Source: Streptomyces cavernae (GTDB lineage: Bacteria; Actinomycetota; Actinomycetes; Streptomycetales; Streptomycetaceae). Taken from it: 64,000 nucleotides of DNA. The stretch spans positions 62,001 through 126,000 of the forward strand of contig NZ_RPDJ01000016.1 in NCBI RefSeq assembly GCF_004023625.1, read 5' to 3'. Positions 34,021-43,306 of this stretch are shown one piece after another. Position numbers and translations under genes: made by a program. A model generated the notes under the pieces. That model did no database searches. It was given only the letters and a program-made list of their open reading frames with translations, and was not told the origin of the DNA. The stretch's first letter is position 1. Every line of letters begins with the position of its first letter.

Positions 34021-35634
34021 GTGAGCCCCTCGGACTCGGCTGCGGCTCCCGTCCTTTGGGAAGAACTGGTCACCGCGGCACTGCTCGGCACCGACCGGCG
34101 CACACCGCCCGTGGAAGCGGCGGGGCGGGACGCTCCGGTGGCACTGCTGGACGCTGCGGCCGTACAGACGGTACGCCGCAGGGCCGGACTGCGCCCGGCC
34201 CCTGCGGCACCGCGCCCTGAGCCCGCGGCAGTGGACACCCGTCCGCTGCTCCCCCCGGCGGCGGCCCGGCGCCTCACGATGCTCCTGTCCGACCGCCCCG
34301 CAACGGGTGGCGGCGGGCGCCGCGGTTCGGCCCCGGACCTGATGGAGCTGCTGCCACAGTGGCTGGCGCTGGCGAACGAGCGCGGCTTCGCACCACCGCC
34401 GGAAGCCCTCCCTCCGCTGCTGGACGCGGCGCGCGGTCGCACGGACCTCCGCCCGGCGGCACTGCGGTTCGCCGGACCACGGGCGTTGTGGCTGGCGCGT
34501 CTGAACCCGGACTGGCGGTTCGCTCTGCGCGCGGCACCCGGCGGCGGCGCCGCACTGCCGTCACCCGCGGAGCCGGAGGGAGTGGAACGACTTTGGCAGG
34601 AAGGGCTGTTCGCCGAACGGGTGGCGCTGCTCACCGCGCTGCGTGCGCACACCCCGGCGAAGGCGAGGGAGTTGCTCGACACGACGTGGACCACGGAGCG
34701 CGCCGAGGACCGGCTGATGTTCCTCGACTCTCTCCGGACGGGCCTGTCCGCGGCGGACGAGCCCTTCCTGGAGCGGGCCTTGGCGGACCGCAGCCGCAAC
34801 GTACGGTCGACTGCGGCGGAGTTGCTGTCGGCGCTGCCCGATTCGGAGCTGGCCGGGCGGATGGCGGCCCGGGCGGCGTCCTGCGTGGTCGTCGACCCCA
34901 CGGCGGAGACAGCGACGATCATGGTCGAGGCACCGCACGAATGCGACGCGGGAATGGAGCGCGACGGGATGGTCGCCAAGGCCCCGGCCGGGCGGGGGGA
35001 ACGGTCATGGTGGCTGGGCCAGCTGGTGGAGGCGGCGCCACTGGACACCTGGACCGGCCGGCTCGGGGGGCGCGGTCCGGAGGAGATCGTGGCGCTGCCC
35101 GTTGCCGACGACTGGCGGGCGGAACTGCACGCGGCATGGTGCCGGGCCGCCGTGCGGCAGCGCGATCCGCTGTGGGCCCGGGCCCTGCTCGGCGCCCCGG
35201 CCTCACCGGAGGCCGGGGGCCCCGGAGCGGTCTCGCTGGCCGAGCGGGCGAAGCTGCTCGCGACACTGGACAAGGAGGAGAGGGCCACGTGGGTGGCCGG
35301 CTTCATCGCCGCGCACGGGCTCTCGGAGGCGTTCCAGTTGCTCGGGGTCTGTGCGGTGCCCTGGACGGAGCCGTTGGGGCGGGCGGTGGTGGACGCACTC
35401 AACATCGCCCGTGACGCGGGCAGCTATCCCTGGAGCTTCAGCGGGGTGATGGGGCTCGCCGAGCGCTGCCTCGACCCCGCGGAGGCCACCCGCCTCGACG
35501 CGCTGACCGCCACTCCCGACGAACCGGAAGACGCCTCGCCCGGCGCCGGCGGGTACTGGGCTGAGGCCTTTCAACGGCTGGCGGGCACGCTGCGCCTGCG
35601 TGCGACCATCCGCGAAGAGCTGACCGCTCCTTAG
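34021..35634 (+). CDS. DUF5691 family protein
   Basis: 537 residues, GTG start at 34021 preceded by GGAAGGAGG. The N-terminus WEELVTAALLGTDRRTPP is characteristic of DUF5691. The middle contains helical-repeat-like segments (RSRNVRSTAAELLSALPDSE), suggesting a HEAT-like scaffold. No catalytic motif is recognised. It is in an operon with the SWIM gene and in the same cluster as MoxR, VWA and DUF5682. Confidence 0.88.
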   Translation: MSPSDSAAAPVLWEELVTAALLGTDRRTPPVEAAGRDAPVALLDAAAVQTVRRRAGLRPAPAAPRPEPAAVDTRPLLPPAAARRLTMLLSDRPATGGGGRRGSAPDLMELLPQWLALANERGFAPPPEALPPLLDAARGRTDLRPAALRFAGPRALWLARLNPDWRFALRAAPGGGAALPSPAEPEGVERLWQEGLFAERVALLTALRAHTPAKARELLDTTWTTERAEDRLMFLDSLRTGLSAADEPFLERALADRSRNVRSTAAELLSALPDSELAGRMAARAASCVVVDPTAETATIMVEAPHECDAGMERDGMVAKAPAGRGERSWWLGQLVEAAPLDTWTGRLGGRGPEEIVALPVADDWRAELHAAWCRAAVRQRDPLWARALLGAPASPEAGGPGAVSLAERAKLLATLDKEERATWVAGFIAAHGLSEAFQLLGVCAVPWTEPLGRAVVDALNIARDAGSYPWSFSGVMGLAERCLDPAEATRLDALTATPDEPEDASPGAGGYWAEAFQRLAGTLRLRATIREELTAP

Positions 35635-35689
35635 GAAGGGTGACCCGGGCGGACCGGGTGCGGGCTGTTCGCCCTCCCCGCTACCCATC

Positions 35690-35785
35690 TCCATTTCCCG
35701 GACGTCCTGGGGATCCCGGAGTCCCGGGGATCCCGGACGTCCCGGGGATCCCCCGGGATTCGCCGGATTCCCGGGACGGGAAGGG
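35690..35785. repeat. CCCGGGGATCC-type degenerate repeats
   Basis: The 212-bp convergent gap between the DUF5691 gene and icmB contains five or six degenerate copies of GGATCCCGGA/GTCCCGGGGATCC. The self-complementary units can form hairpins and may terminate both genes. Confidence 0.6.
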
Positions 35786-35846
35786 GCGTAGGGCGAATCA
35801 CCGGCAACCCGCCGCCCGTGGGTGGCGCCGCGCGACAGCCGCGCTC

Positions 35847-36263
35847 CTACGCCTCCGCCGGCTGGCGCACGTTCTCCCGCACCCATTCAACGATCGACTG
35901 CGTGGTGGCCCCGGGTGTGAAGATCTCGGCCACACCCTTCTCCTTGAGCGGAGGAATGTCCGCCTCAGGAATGATCCCGCCGCCGAAGACCTTGATGTCC
36001 TCCGCGTCGCGCTCCTTCAGAAGCGCGATGACCGCCGCGAAGAGCGTGTTGTGGGCTCCGGAAAGAATGGAGAGCCCGATCGCGTCGGCGTCCTCCTGGA
36101 TCGCGGTGTCCACGATCTGCTCGGGAGTCTGGTGCAGCCCCGTGTAGATGACCTCCATACCGGCGTCCCGCAGCGCCCGGGCGATCACCTTCGCACCACG
36201 GTCGTGCCCGTCGAGCCCCGGCTTGGCCACCACCACGCGGATCGGACCGGCTGCCACACCCAT
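35847..36263 (-). CDS. icmB: Isobutyryl-CoA mutase small (cobalamin-binding) subunit
   Basis: 138-residue B12-binding domain protein. Visible: the cobalamin-ligand motif in KPGLDGHDRGAKVIARAL (D-x-H-x-x-G), SILSGAHNTL and GGGIIPEADIPPL. With the separately encoded large subunit (not in the window) it interconverts isobutyryl-CoA and n-butyryl-CoA, linking valine catabolism and fatty-acid or polyketide precursors. The start at 36263 (MGVAAGPIRV) has GGAGG 5 bases upstream; an ATG at 36275 has none. Length and sequence match free-standing IcmB better than the fused methylmalonyl-CoA mutase domain. Confidence 0.88.
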   Translation of the reverse strand: MGVAAGPIRVVVAKPGLDGHDRGAKVIARALRDAGMEVIYTGLHQTPEQIVDTAIQEDADAIGLSILSGAHNTLFAAVIALLKERDAEDIKVFGGGIIPEADIPPLKEKGVAEIFTPGATTQSIVEWVRENVRQPAEA

Positions 36264-36549
36264 CACTGCCTCCATGAACCGATTACACCGATCAGCAGAA
36301 AACTACGCAGGCCCATATGGGCCGAAAGAGTCTTTACGAGTCAGTACAGCTGGATACAGGTTCACCCAAACAGGGGCACAGAGCCAGTACCAACCCGAAC
36401 CGACCCTCTTCAACCCACATCAAGCGTCGAACAACTCCAACACCCGCCCCACCCGGCGACACCAGCGAGCGCCGGGAAGTGAACGAACGTTATCGCCAGC
36501 ATCCCGCAACCGGCAGTTTCATGGCACCAACCGAGGGGGAAATCACACG

Positions 36550-36720
36550 GTGGGACACGTTCGCCGCGCACTGCTCCAGGCCTTCCGGGACGGGCCGCAC
36601 AGGGACAGTCGCAAGGGGAGCCGCTTCGAGGTCGCCGCACCAGCCCATCGACCGCACGGCGGGTGGTGGGGCTCTTCGGCAACCGCACAAGGAGGGCTTA
36701 TCGTCACTCCACCGGCGTAA
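36550..36720 (+). CDS. Possible small basic protein
   Basis: 56-codon frame (GTG start, ends GGLIVTPPA) in the 554-bp gap between icmB and the lipase. GAGGGGG lies about 10 bases before the GTG. The product is basic, with RALLQAFRDGPHRDSRKGSR and HRPHGGWWGSSATAQGG. No known family is recognised. The surrounding DNA is less GC-rich than true genes, so this is tentative. Confidence 0.3.
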   Translation: MGHVRRALLQAFRDGPHRDSRKGSRFEVAAPAHRPHGGWWGSSATAQGGLIVTPPA

Positions 36721-36817
36721 GCCAACGCCACTCGTGCGGCGCCGGCCTCGTTCCAGGCTCACCATGAGGGCACACGGGGGACAGAGCCGTCCTCGGAGTG
36801 CCGACGGGAGGTCGGCC

Positions 36818-37675
36818 ATGAAGGTCACCAGGGTTCTGCCCTTTCTGCCGCTCTGCCAGCGCCTGTTTCCCAGCAGGCTGGCCGGGCTCTCCATCGCGCT
36901 ACTGAAGGCGACCGCGTTGGAGGTGGCGATCCTCGCCGGGCACCTCCTGCTTTACCCGTCCGGCATCGCCCAGGAGCGCCGTACCCGCCCGCTCCCCCTC
37001 CCGCCCGACACCACATCCCTGCCCACCGAGGCCACACCCCCCGTCGTGCTGCTGCACGGCTTCATCGACAACCGTTCGGTCTTCGTCCTGCTGCGCCGCT
37101 CCCTCGCCCAGCACGGCAGGCACCAGGTCGAGTCGCTCAACTACTCACCGATGACCTGCGACATAAGGACGGCCGCAGAACTGCTCGGCCGGCACATAGA
37201 GGAGATTTGTGAGCGGACCGGACAGCCTGAGGTGGACATCGTCGGTCACAGCCTCGGCGGGCTGATCGCGCGCTATTACGTGCAGCGACTGGGCGGTGAC
37301 GTCCGGGTTCGCACCCTGGTAACCCTCGGCACCCCGCACGGCGGTACCCGTGTGGTTCCGGTGATGGACGCCCACCCGATCGTCCGTCAGATGCGACCCG
37401 GTTCCGCGGTCATCGAGGAACTGTCCGAACCCGCGCCAAACTGCCGCACCCGGTTCGTCAGCTTCTGGAGCGATTTGGACCAGTTGATGGACCCGTTGGA
37501 GACGGCCTGCATCACCCATCCGGACCTGCTCGCGGAGAACGTCAGGGTGAGCGGCATCGGCCATCTCGCCCTGCCCGTGCACCCGGCGGTCGCGACGGGG
37601 ATAAGGCAGGCCCTGGAGACCGAGGACTCCGGACCCCTTGCCGCCACCGGAGCCGACGGACTGACGGTGGCCTGA
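36818..37675 (+). CDS. Membrane-anchored or secreted lipase/esterase (alpha/beta hydrolase)
   Basis: 285 residues. An N-terminal hydrophobic segment (LAGLSIALLKATALEVAILAG) acts as an anchor or uncleaved signal. The hydrolase fold follows: oxyanion region VVLLHGFIDNRSVF, nucleophile Ser in VGHSLGGLIARYY, and a late His in GIGHLALPVHPAV; the acid is probably in FWSDLDQLMDP. This matches triacylglycerol-lipase-like enzymes of the LipA/EstA type in Streptomyces. The start at 36818 has GGGAGG 6 bases upstream. Monocistronic, with a hairpin terminator after it. Confidence 0.85.
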   Translation: MKVTRVLPFLPLCQRLFPSRLAGLSIALLKATALEVAILAGHLLLYPSGIAQERRTRPLPLPPDTTSLPTEATPPVVLLHGFIDNRSVFVLLRRSLAQHGRHQVESLNYSPMTCDIRTAAELLGRHIEEICERTGQPEVDIVGHSLGGLIARYYVQRLGGDVRVRTLVTLGTPHGGTRVVPVMDAHPIVRQMRPGSAVIEELSEPAPNCRTRFVSFWSDLDQLMDPLETACITHPDLLAENVRVSGIGHLALPVHPAVATGIRQALETEDSGPLAATGADGLTVA

Positions 37676-37713
37676 CACAGCACCGGCCTCCGCAGCCCGG
37701 CAGCGAGACGGAA

Positions 37714-37730
37714 GGCGCCCGGCGGGCGCC
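37714..37730 (+). terminator. Hairpin after the lipase gene
   Basis: GGCGCCC-GGC-GGGCGCC, a 7-bp GC-only stem 39 bp past the stop. No T-run. Confidence 0.5.
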
Positions 37731-37767
37731 AACTGACGGACGGCAGACAGCCGGGGCAGCTGACGGA

Positions 37768-37802
37768 CGGCAGGCGGCAGGCGGCAGGCGGCAGGCGGCA
37801 GG
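37768..37802. repeat. 7-bp GGCAGGC tandem repeat
   Basis: About five consecutive GGCAGGC units in the gap between the lipase and M23 genes. Confidence 0.85.
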
Positions 37803-38091
37803 ACCACCGAATCGCCCGTCGTCAAGCCGACTCGGCGGAGACGCCCAGCAATGACCGACGAGTGACCGACAACGACCGATCCTTGACGTCCTGCGGCAAC
37901 TTTCAGCCTTCAGTCGCACCCTCTGGGCGCCCCGCGGCACCCAAAGACCCCTCGAGCACACCCCCGCACGCCCCAGTCGAAAGCGCCCCACACCATCGAA
38001 CGCATTTCGAACGCAAAGCCAAGGTCTTACCGAGGGAGCCCCGAAAGACGTCCGAATGCCCCTTTCCTGCATCCGTAAAACCTGTTGAAGA

Positions 38092-38121
38092 TTGTCGCGC
38101 CCGCGGACCGCCGGGTACAGT
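38092..38121 (+). promoter_or_regulatory. Promoter of the M23 peptidase gene
   Basis: TTGTCG (38092-38097), 18 bases, TACAGT (38116-38121): a good match to the Streptomyces housekeeping promoter. Predicted 5' leader about 42 bases. The rest of the 494-bp gap (37676-38169) shows only the terminator and the 7-bp repeat. Confidence 0.5.
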
Positions 38122-38169
38122 CGCCGCACTGCTCTGCCAGCCCCTGCTGCCGAGGCGAAAGAGAAGTTG

Positions 38170-39714
38170 GTGAACGACCGTCACCCGTCGGGGATCATGA
38201 CCACCCCGGCTCCGGCTCCCGAGGCCGCTTCGGCGCACTACGCGTCGTACGACCAGCAGGGCGCCACATACGGCGGCTTCACTTCTTACGACGGCCACAC
38301 GGCGGGCGGTTTCGCGACCGCGTACGCCACCTCGGCCTTCGAGACGGACCCCCTCTTCGGGGATCTTCCGGGCGGGCAGGACTCCGGCTCGTACGACGCC
38401 ACCCAGTGGTCCACCGGCGGCCACGACACGCTGGGCGGCACCCACGGGACGCTGAACTACGACCCGTACGCGGCCCAGCACCTCGCGGCGTACGAGACCG
38501 GCAACTACGACACCAGCGGCGTCTGGGGAGGCTCCGGCTTCCAGCACCTCGCCGAGATCCCCACCCAGCCCACGGGGCCCGACCCCAGCGGCCAGTGGGA
38601 CGCCGGCGCCTGGGCGCAGACCGCCGACCAGTCGGGCCTCACCCAGCACTGGACGGCGCCCACCTTCGAGACCGGCGTGTACGACGCGACGGCCTGGAAC
38701 TCGGACGGCGGCACGCAGGACACCCACGAGGCGTACAAGCCGCAGCCGACGGAAGCCTATGAGCATCCACAGCCGGACGGGCACGAGCAGTACGAGCAGG
38801 CGCACGAGCAGTACGAGCACGGCCACAAGCAGTCCGGCGATGCCTATGAGGGCGTGCCCTTCGACCAGCAGGCCACCTCCGTCTTCGAGCACGTAGCGCA
38901 CGAGGAGGCCGCCGAGGGCGACGAACCGGTGCTGCTCGAGGGTGTCGAGGAGACGATCCCGCGCCCCCGGTCGGCAAACCGTTCCCGCCGCCGTCCTCCC
39001 GCGAAACGTTCCGCGATGCTCACCGTCGCTGTGCCCTCGGCCTGTGTGATGGGCGTGGCCGGGATCGCCGCCGCCTCGGTGGGCGCGGGCCTGGACGACA
39101 CCAAGGAGAACACCACCAAGGCGGCGAAGGACACCGCCGTGCAGGCGGCCACCGCCAACAACAAGCTGGACACCCAGCTCGAGGCACTCTCCGCGGCCGC
39201 CGACGACTACGCCGACCGCGCCAGCCGCACCCAGGAGCGCATCGACCTCAAGGCCCAGCAGGAGGCCGACCGGAAGAGGGCGCTGGCCGAGGCGGCCCGC
39301 AAGGAGCGGCTGCGGCCGAAGTTCGCACTGCCGGTCGCGCAGAAGGGGCTCAGCGCCTACTACGGTCAGGCCGGCATCAACTGGATGTCCGCGCACACCG
39401 GAATCGACTTCCCCGTCTCGTACGGGACGACGGTGATGGCCGCGACCGATGGCACCGTCCGTACGCAGTGGAACAGTGCGTACGGGAACATGGTGATCCT
39501 CACCGCGAAGGACGGCACCGAGACGTGGTACTGCCACCTCGCCACGTACCGGGTCGCGTCCGGTACGGCCGTGAAGGCCGGCGATCCGATCGCGTACTCC
39601 GGAAACTCTGGGAACTCCACGGGACCGCATCTGCACTTCGAGGTCCGACCTGGCGGGGGTTCGCCCATAGACCCGCTGCCGTGGCTCCGCAGCCACGGAC
39701 TGAACCCGACGTAG
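38170..39714 (+). CDS. M23 family (LytM-type) cell-wall peptidase
   Basis: 514 residues from GTG 38170 (VNDRHPSG). A Tyr/Asp/Gln/Thr-rich N-terminal 270 residues, predicted disordered and cytoplasmic, is followed by a transmembrane helix (AMLTVAVPSACVMGVAGIAAA, near 284-304), a coiled-coil segment (KLDTQLEALSAAADDYADR) and a C-terminal LytM domain (about 387-510). The zinc ligands are intact: HTGIDF near 409 and GPHLHFEVRPGG near 485. It should cleave peptidoglycan cross-bridges outside the membrane. The large cytoplasmic tail is unusual for M23 enzymes but common in Streptomyces homologues of this locus. Confidence 0.9.
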   Translation: MNDRHPSGIMTTPAPAPEAASAHYASYDQQGATYGGFTSYDGHTAGGFATAYATSAFETDPLFGDLPGGQDSGSYDATQWSTGGHDTLGGTHGTLNYDPYAAQHLAAYETGNYDTSGVWGGSGFQHLAEIPTQPTGPDPSGQWDAGAWAQTADQSGLTQHWTAPTFETGVYDATAWNSDGGTQDTHEAYKPQPTEAYEHPQPDGHEQYEQAHEQYEHGHKQSGDAYEGVPFDQQATSVFEHVAHEEAAEGDEPVLLEGVEETIPRPRSANRSRRRPPAKRSAMLTVAVPSACVMGVAGIAAASVGAGLDDTKENTTKAAKDTAVQAATANNKLDTQLEALSAAADDYADRASRTQERIDLKAQQEADRKRALAEAARKERLRPKFALPVAQKGLSAYYGQAGINWMSAHTGIDFPVSYGTTVMAATDGTVRTQWNSAYGNMVILTAKDGTETWYCHLATYRVASGTAVKAGDPIAYSGNSGNSTGPHLHFEVRPGGGSPIDPLPWLRSHGLNPT

Positions 39715-39765
39715 ACCACCGGCTGGACCCGACGAGAGTCAGGCCCGGACCCGACAGACAGCCCA

Positions 39766-39790
39766 GGCCGGACCCGACGGGGGTCCGGCC
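39766..39790 (+). terminator. Hairpin after the M23 gene
   Basis: GGCCGGACCC and GGGTCCGGCC with a GACGG loop, 51 bp past the stop, followed by TCTTCC. It lies between convergent genes (M23 and pcrA). Confidence 0.65.
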
Positions 39791-39821
39791 TCTTCCGCTT
39801 CCGGGACCGGACCCCGGCGGA

Positions 39822-42290
39822 CTACAACTTCTCCACCGGCGCGTACCGCAGGAGCAGTCGCTTCGGCTTCGCGTCCCCGAAGTCGATCGTCGCCTCGGCG
39901 TTGGCGCCCGTCCCCTTCACGGCCACGACGGTTCCCAGGCCGAACTGGTCGTGTGTGACCCGGTCCCCGACCGCCAGGGAGACGACCGGCTTCTCCGTGG
40001 CACGGCGCGTCGCGAAGCCGGAGGCGCCGGAGGCCGACGAGCGCGAGCGGGACGACGACAGTGAGGCCGCCACCGCCGAGGCCGGACCCGACATCGGAGC
40101 ACCGGCCGCTCCCGTGCGCTTCCAGCTCATGTGCGCTTCCGGGATCTCCTCCAGGAAGCGGGAGGGCGGGTTGTAGGAGGGCTGGCCCCACGCACTGCGC
40201 ATCGACGACCGCGTCAGATACAGCCGTTCCCGCGCGCGCGTGATGCCCACGTACGCCAGCCGCCGCTCCTCCTCCAGTTCCTTGGTCTGGCCGAGGGCGC
40301 GCATGTGCGGGAAGACGCCGTCCTCCATGCCCGTCAGGAAGACGACGGGGAACTCGAGACCCTTGGCGGTGTGCAGGGTCATCAGCGTGATGACGCCGTC
40401 GCCTTCCTCCTCGTCCGGGATCTGGTCGGAGTCGGCGACGAGCGCGACCTGCTCCAGGAAGTCGGAAAGCGTGCCCGACTCACCCTCCCCGCGCTCCTGC
40501 TCGAACTCCAGGGCGACGGCGGCGAGTTCCTGGAGGTTCTCGATACGGGTCTCGTCCTGCGGGTCCGTCGAGGCCTGCAACTCGGCGAGATAGCCGGTGC
40601 GTTCCAGGACCGCCTCCAGGACGGTGGCAGGGCCCGCGCCCGACTCGACGATGGTGCGGAGGTCCTCCATGAGCGTGTTGAACCGCTTGACGGCGTTGGT
40701 CGAGCGGGCCGCCATGCCGTAGGCCTCGTCGACCCGGCGCAGAGCCTGCGAGAAGCTGATCTTCTCGCGCTGCGCGAGGGCGTCGATCATCGCTTCGGCG
40801 CGCTCGCCGATGCCCCGCTTGGGGACGTTGAGGATGCGCCGCAGCGGGACGGAGTCCTCCGGGTTGGACAGCACGCGCAGGTACGCCAGGACGTCCCGGA
40901 CCTCCTTACGTTCGTAGAAGCGCACACCGCCGACGACCTTGTACGGCAGGCCGACACGGATGAAGACCTCTTCGAAGACACGGGACTGGGCGTTGGTGCG
41001 GTAGAAGACGGCGACGTCCCCGGCCTTGGCCTCCCCCGCGTCCGTCAGCCGGTCTATCTCGTCGGCCACGAACTGTGCTTCGTCGTGCTCGGTGTCGGCG
41101 ACGTAGCCGGTGATCCGGGCGCCCGCGCCCGCGTTGGTCCACAGGTTCTTGGGACGGCGTGATTCGTTGCGCTCGATGACCGCGTTGGCGGCGCTCAGGA
41201 TCGTCTGAGTGGAGCGGTAGTTCTGCTCCAGCAGGATCGTCGTCGCGTCCGTGTAGTCCTCTTCGAACTGGAGGATGTTGCGGATCGTGGCGCCGCGGAA
41301 GGCGTAGATCGACTGGTCGGCGTCGCCCACGACGCACAGCTCGGCCGGGTGCAGCTCCTCACCGGACGGATCCGTCCCCGAGGGGCCGACGAGCTCCCTG
41401 ACCAGGGCGTACTGAGCGTGGTTGGTGTCCTGGTACTCGTCGACCAGGACGTGCCGGAAGCGACGGCGGTAGTGCTCCGCGACATCCGGGAAGGCGCGCA
41501 GCAGATTGACCGTCGTCATGATCAGGTCGTCGAAGTCGAGGGCGTTGGCCTCGCGCAGCCGCGACTGGTACAGGGCGTAGGCCTGGGCCAGGGTCTTCTC
41601 GAAGCCATCGGCGGCCTGCGCCGCGAAGTCCTCCTCGTCGATCAGCTCGTTCTTGAGGTTCGAGATCTTGGCGCTGAAGGACTTCGGGGGGTAGCGCTTG
41701 GGGTCGAGGTCCAGGTCACGGCAGACCAGGGCCATCAGGCGCTTGCTGTCGGCGGCGTCGTAGATCGAGAAGGACGACGTGAAGCCCAGCTTCTTCGATT
41801 CCCGGCGCAGGATGCGTACGCACGCGCTGTGGAAGGTCATCACCCACATCGCGTTGGCGCGCGGGCCCACCAGCTGCTCGACGCGCTCCTTCATCTCGCC
41901 CGCGGCCTTGTTGGTGAAGGTGATCGCGAGGATCTGGCCCGGGTGCACATGGCGCTCGGCCAGCAGGTACGCGATGCGGTGGGTGAGCACGCGCGTCTTG
42001 CCCGAGCCGGCGCCGGCCACGATGAGCAGGGGGGTGCCGGAGTGCACGACCGCGGCGCGCTGGTTTTCGTTCAGCCCCTCGAGCAGGGCCGCGGGGTCGA
42101 TGGCAGGCCGGGGCGCGCCGTCGCGGTAGTAAGCGTCGCGGTCCGGCGGCACGTCGAACTTCCCGCCGAACAGATCGTCCGGAATGGGCTCCGGTACATG
42201 ATCGTCCTCGGGCGGCGGCGGGGGCTCTTCCTCTCCGCCCCGGGGGGCCTTGAGGTTCGCCAGAAAGCTGTCGTCAAAGAGGCTGCTCAT
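39822..42290 (-). CDS. pcrA: UvrD/PcrA-type superfamily 1A DNA helicase
   Basis: 822-residue ATP-dependent 3'-5' helicase for repair and recombination. A Pro/Glu-rich N-terminal extension of about 65 residues precedes LNENQRAAVVHSGTPLL (Q-motif), Walker A VAGAGSGKTRV (92-101), FTNKAAGEMKERV, the DEYQDT box in LVDEYQDTNHAQ, QNYRST, TLHTAKGLEFPVVFLTG and VGITRARERLYL. The C-terminus (VTHDQFGLGTVVAVKG ... FGDAKPKRLLLRYAPVEKL) is the Tudor-like RNA-polymerase-interacting domain seen in PcrA. A perfect RecA-NDp-type promoter ends 10 bp before the start codon, so induction by DNA damage is expected. Confidence 0.96.
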   Translation of the reverse strand: MSSLFDDSFLANLKAPRGGEEEPPPPPEDDHVPEPIPDDLFGGKFDVPPDRDAYYRDGAPRPAIDPAALLEGLNENQRAAVVHSGTPLLIVAGAGSGKTRVLTHRIAYLLAERHVHPGQILAITFTNKAAGEMKERVEQLVGPRANAMWVMTFHSACVRILRRESKKLGFTSSFSIYDAADSKRLMALVCRDLDLDPKRYPPKSFSAKISNLKNELIDEEDFAAQAADGFEKTLAQAYALYQSRLREANALDFDDLIMTTVNLLRAFPDVAEHYRRRFRHVLVDEYQDTNHAQYALVRELVGPSGTDPSGEELHPAELCVVGDADQSIYAFRGATIRNILQFEEDYTDATTILLEQNYRSTQTILSAANAVIERNESRRPKNLWTNAGAGARITGYVADTEHDEAQFVADEIDRLTDAGEAKAGDVAVFYRTNAQSRVFEEVFIRVGLPYKVVGGVRFYERKEVRDVLAYLRVLSNPEDSVPLRRILNVPKRGIGERAEAMIDALAQREKISFSQALRRVDEAYGMAARSTNAVKRFNTLMEDLRTIVESGAGPATVLEAVLERTGYLAELQASTDPQDETRIENLQELAAVALEFEQERGEGESGTLSDFLEQVALVADSDQIPDEEEGDGVITLMTLHTAKGLEFPVVFLTGMEDGVFPHMRALGQTKELEEERRLAYVGITRARERLYLTRSSMRSAWGQPSYNPPSRFLEEIPEAHMSWKRTGAAGAPMSGPASAVAASLSSSRSRSSASGASGFATRRATEKPVVSLAVGDRVTHDQFGLGTVVAVKGTGANAEATIDFGDAKPKRLLLRYAPVEKL

Positions 42291-42299
42291 CGCTCTCCG

Positions 42300-42322
42300 A
42301 GTCTAGGCCGCCCCACTGACAA
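42300..42322 (-). promoter_or_regulatory. RecA-NDp/PafBC-like promoter of pcrA
   Basis: Minus strand TTGTCAGTG (42314-42322), 8 bases, TAGACT (42300-42305): an exact match to TTGTCRGTG-N8-TAnnnT. The predicted start of transcription is only a few bases before the ATG at 42290. Confidence 0.8.
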
Positions 42323-42339
42323 CCCGCCGCCGCCCTGAG

Positions 42340-43200
42340 AACTCCGCCTCATCCGGGGGTCCGGGGGTCCGGGATTCCGATGTCCGGGATCCGATGCCCG
42401 GGGATCCGATGCCCGGGGATCCTGGGTTCCGATCTTCTGGGGTTTCCAGGCTTCGGGGTGCCGGGCTTCCAGGGTGCCGATCTTGTGGGGTTTCCAGGCT
42501 TCCGGGGGGCCCGGGCTTCCGATTGGTTCCGATCCTCGGACGCGTCCCGGGGTTCCGGGGCCCGGGGTTCCGGGGCCCGGGGTTCCGGGGCCCGGGGTTC
42601 CGGGCTCTCTGTGCTCCGGGGGCTCTGTTCTGCGGCCTTCCTGGCCTTCCGGTTCCGCGGCCTTTGCGTGCGCCAGGTGCCAGGCGCCAGAGGTAGATGA
42701 TCATCTTCCCCGGCTGACCGCCCAGCGCCTTCTCACCGACAGCGCCCGCCCCATCACGCTCGGCGATCGGTCCGGCGAAACGCGGCCCTCCACGGCCCCG
42801 TGGAGGGCCGCGTCCGAACGCCGGCGGTCCGCCGTCCGCATCGAAGGCCGCGCTCCGCCACCTTTGGTCGCCCGAAAGGGCAGATCCACCGCGATCCGAC
42901 GGCACCGCCAACGGTCGCCACCCCAGGAAGACGATCTCGGCGGGCCGCCCACGGTGGCCCACTGCTCCGAAACCCCGCCCCAGGCGGAGCCTCTCGAATT
43001 CTGGCGATCCCTCAAAGTCCGCTGACGCACGAGCGTCACCTCGTCGAGCACGTGAGGCTTCGGCGCCAGGCGCCTTTCAGCCGGGCCGAACGGACCCTTG
43101 CGCCGCAATCGGGCGGACCCGTCACCACGGACAAGTCGCCGTAGATCCATCCCGATTGACCGTCAGGATCGAGGTTTCGGGTCAAGGTCACAAAAACGTA
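42340..43200. other. Repeat-rich gap between pcrA and the riboswitch
   Basis: No convincing gene. 42345-42610 is built of degenerate repeats (GATCCGATGCCCGGG, GGTTTCCAGGCTTCCGGGG) and a 15-bp array. 42700-43200 has no recognisable feature apart from short GC-rich dyads. A minus-strand frame across 42303-42962 is repeat-derived and was not accepted. Confidence 0.5.
42546..42605. repeat. 15-bp tandem repeat, four copies
   Basis: CCCGGGGTTCCGGGG repeats exactly with period 15 from 42546; noncoding. Confidence 0.93.
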
Positions 43201-43222
43201 TCGGGCAGTTCGGACATCAACC

Positions 43223-43252
43223 TTCACAGAAGGCACACGAATTGGTTAGCCT
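43223..43252 (+). promoter_or_regulatory. Promoter upstream of the c-di-AMP riboswitch
   Basis: TTCACA (43223-43228), 18 bases, TAGCCT (43247-43252). The predicted start near 43259 puts the whole aptamer in the 5' leader. Confidence 0.45.
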
Positions 43253-43306
43253 CACCGGCAGGCCATGCGTATCCCTCACCGGCGAACGTCGCCGGGAGTT
43301 GTGGCC

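Noticed and set aside
42303..42962. 219-codon minus-strand frame upstream of pcrA
   Set aside because: It consists mostly of translated 15-bp and related repeats, and the pcrA promoter lies at its end. No family resemblance.
43243..43260. TTAGCCTCACC as an iron (IdeR/DtxR) box
   Set aside because: Only a half-site is present; the sequence is better explained as a -10 box ahead of the riboswitch.
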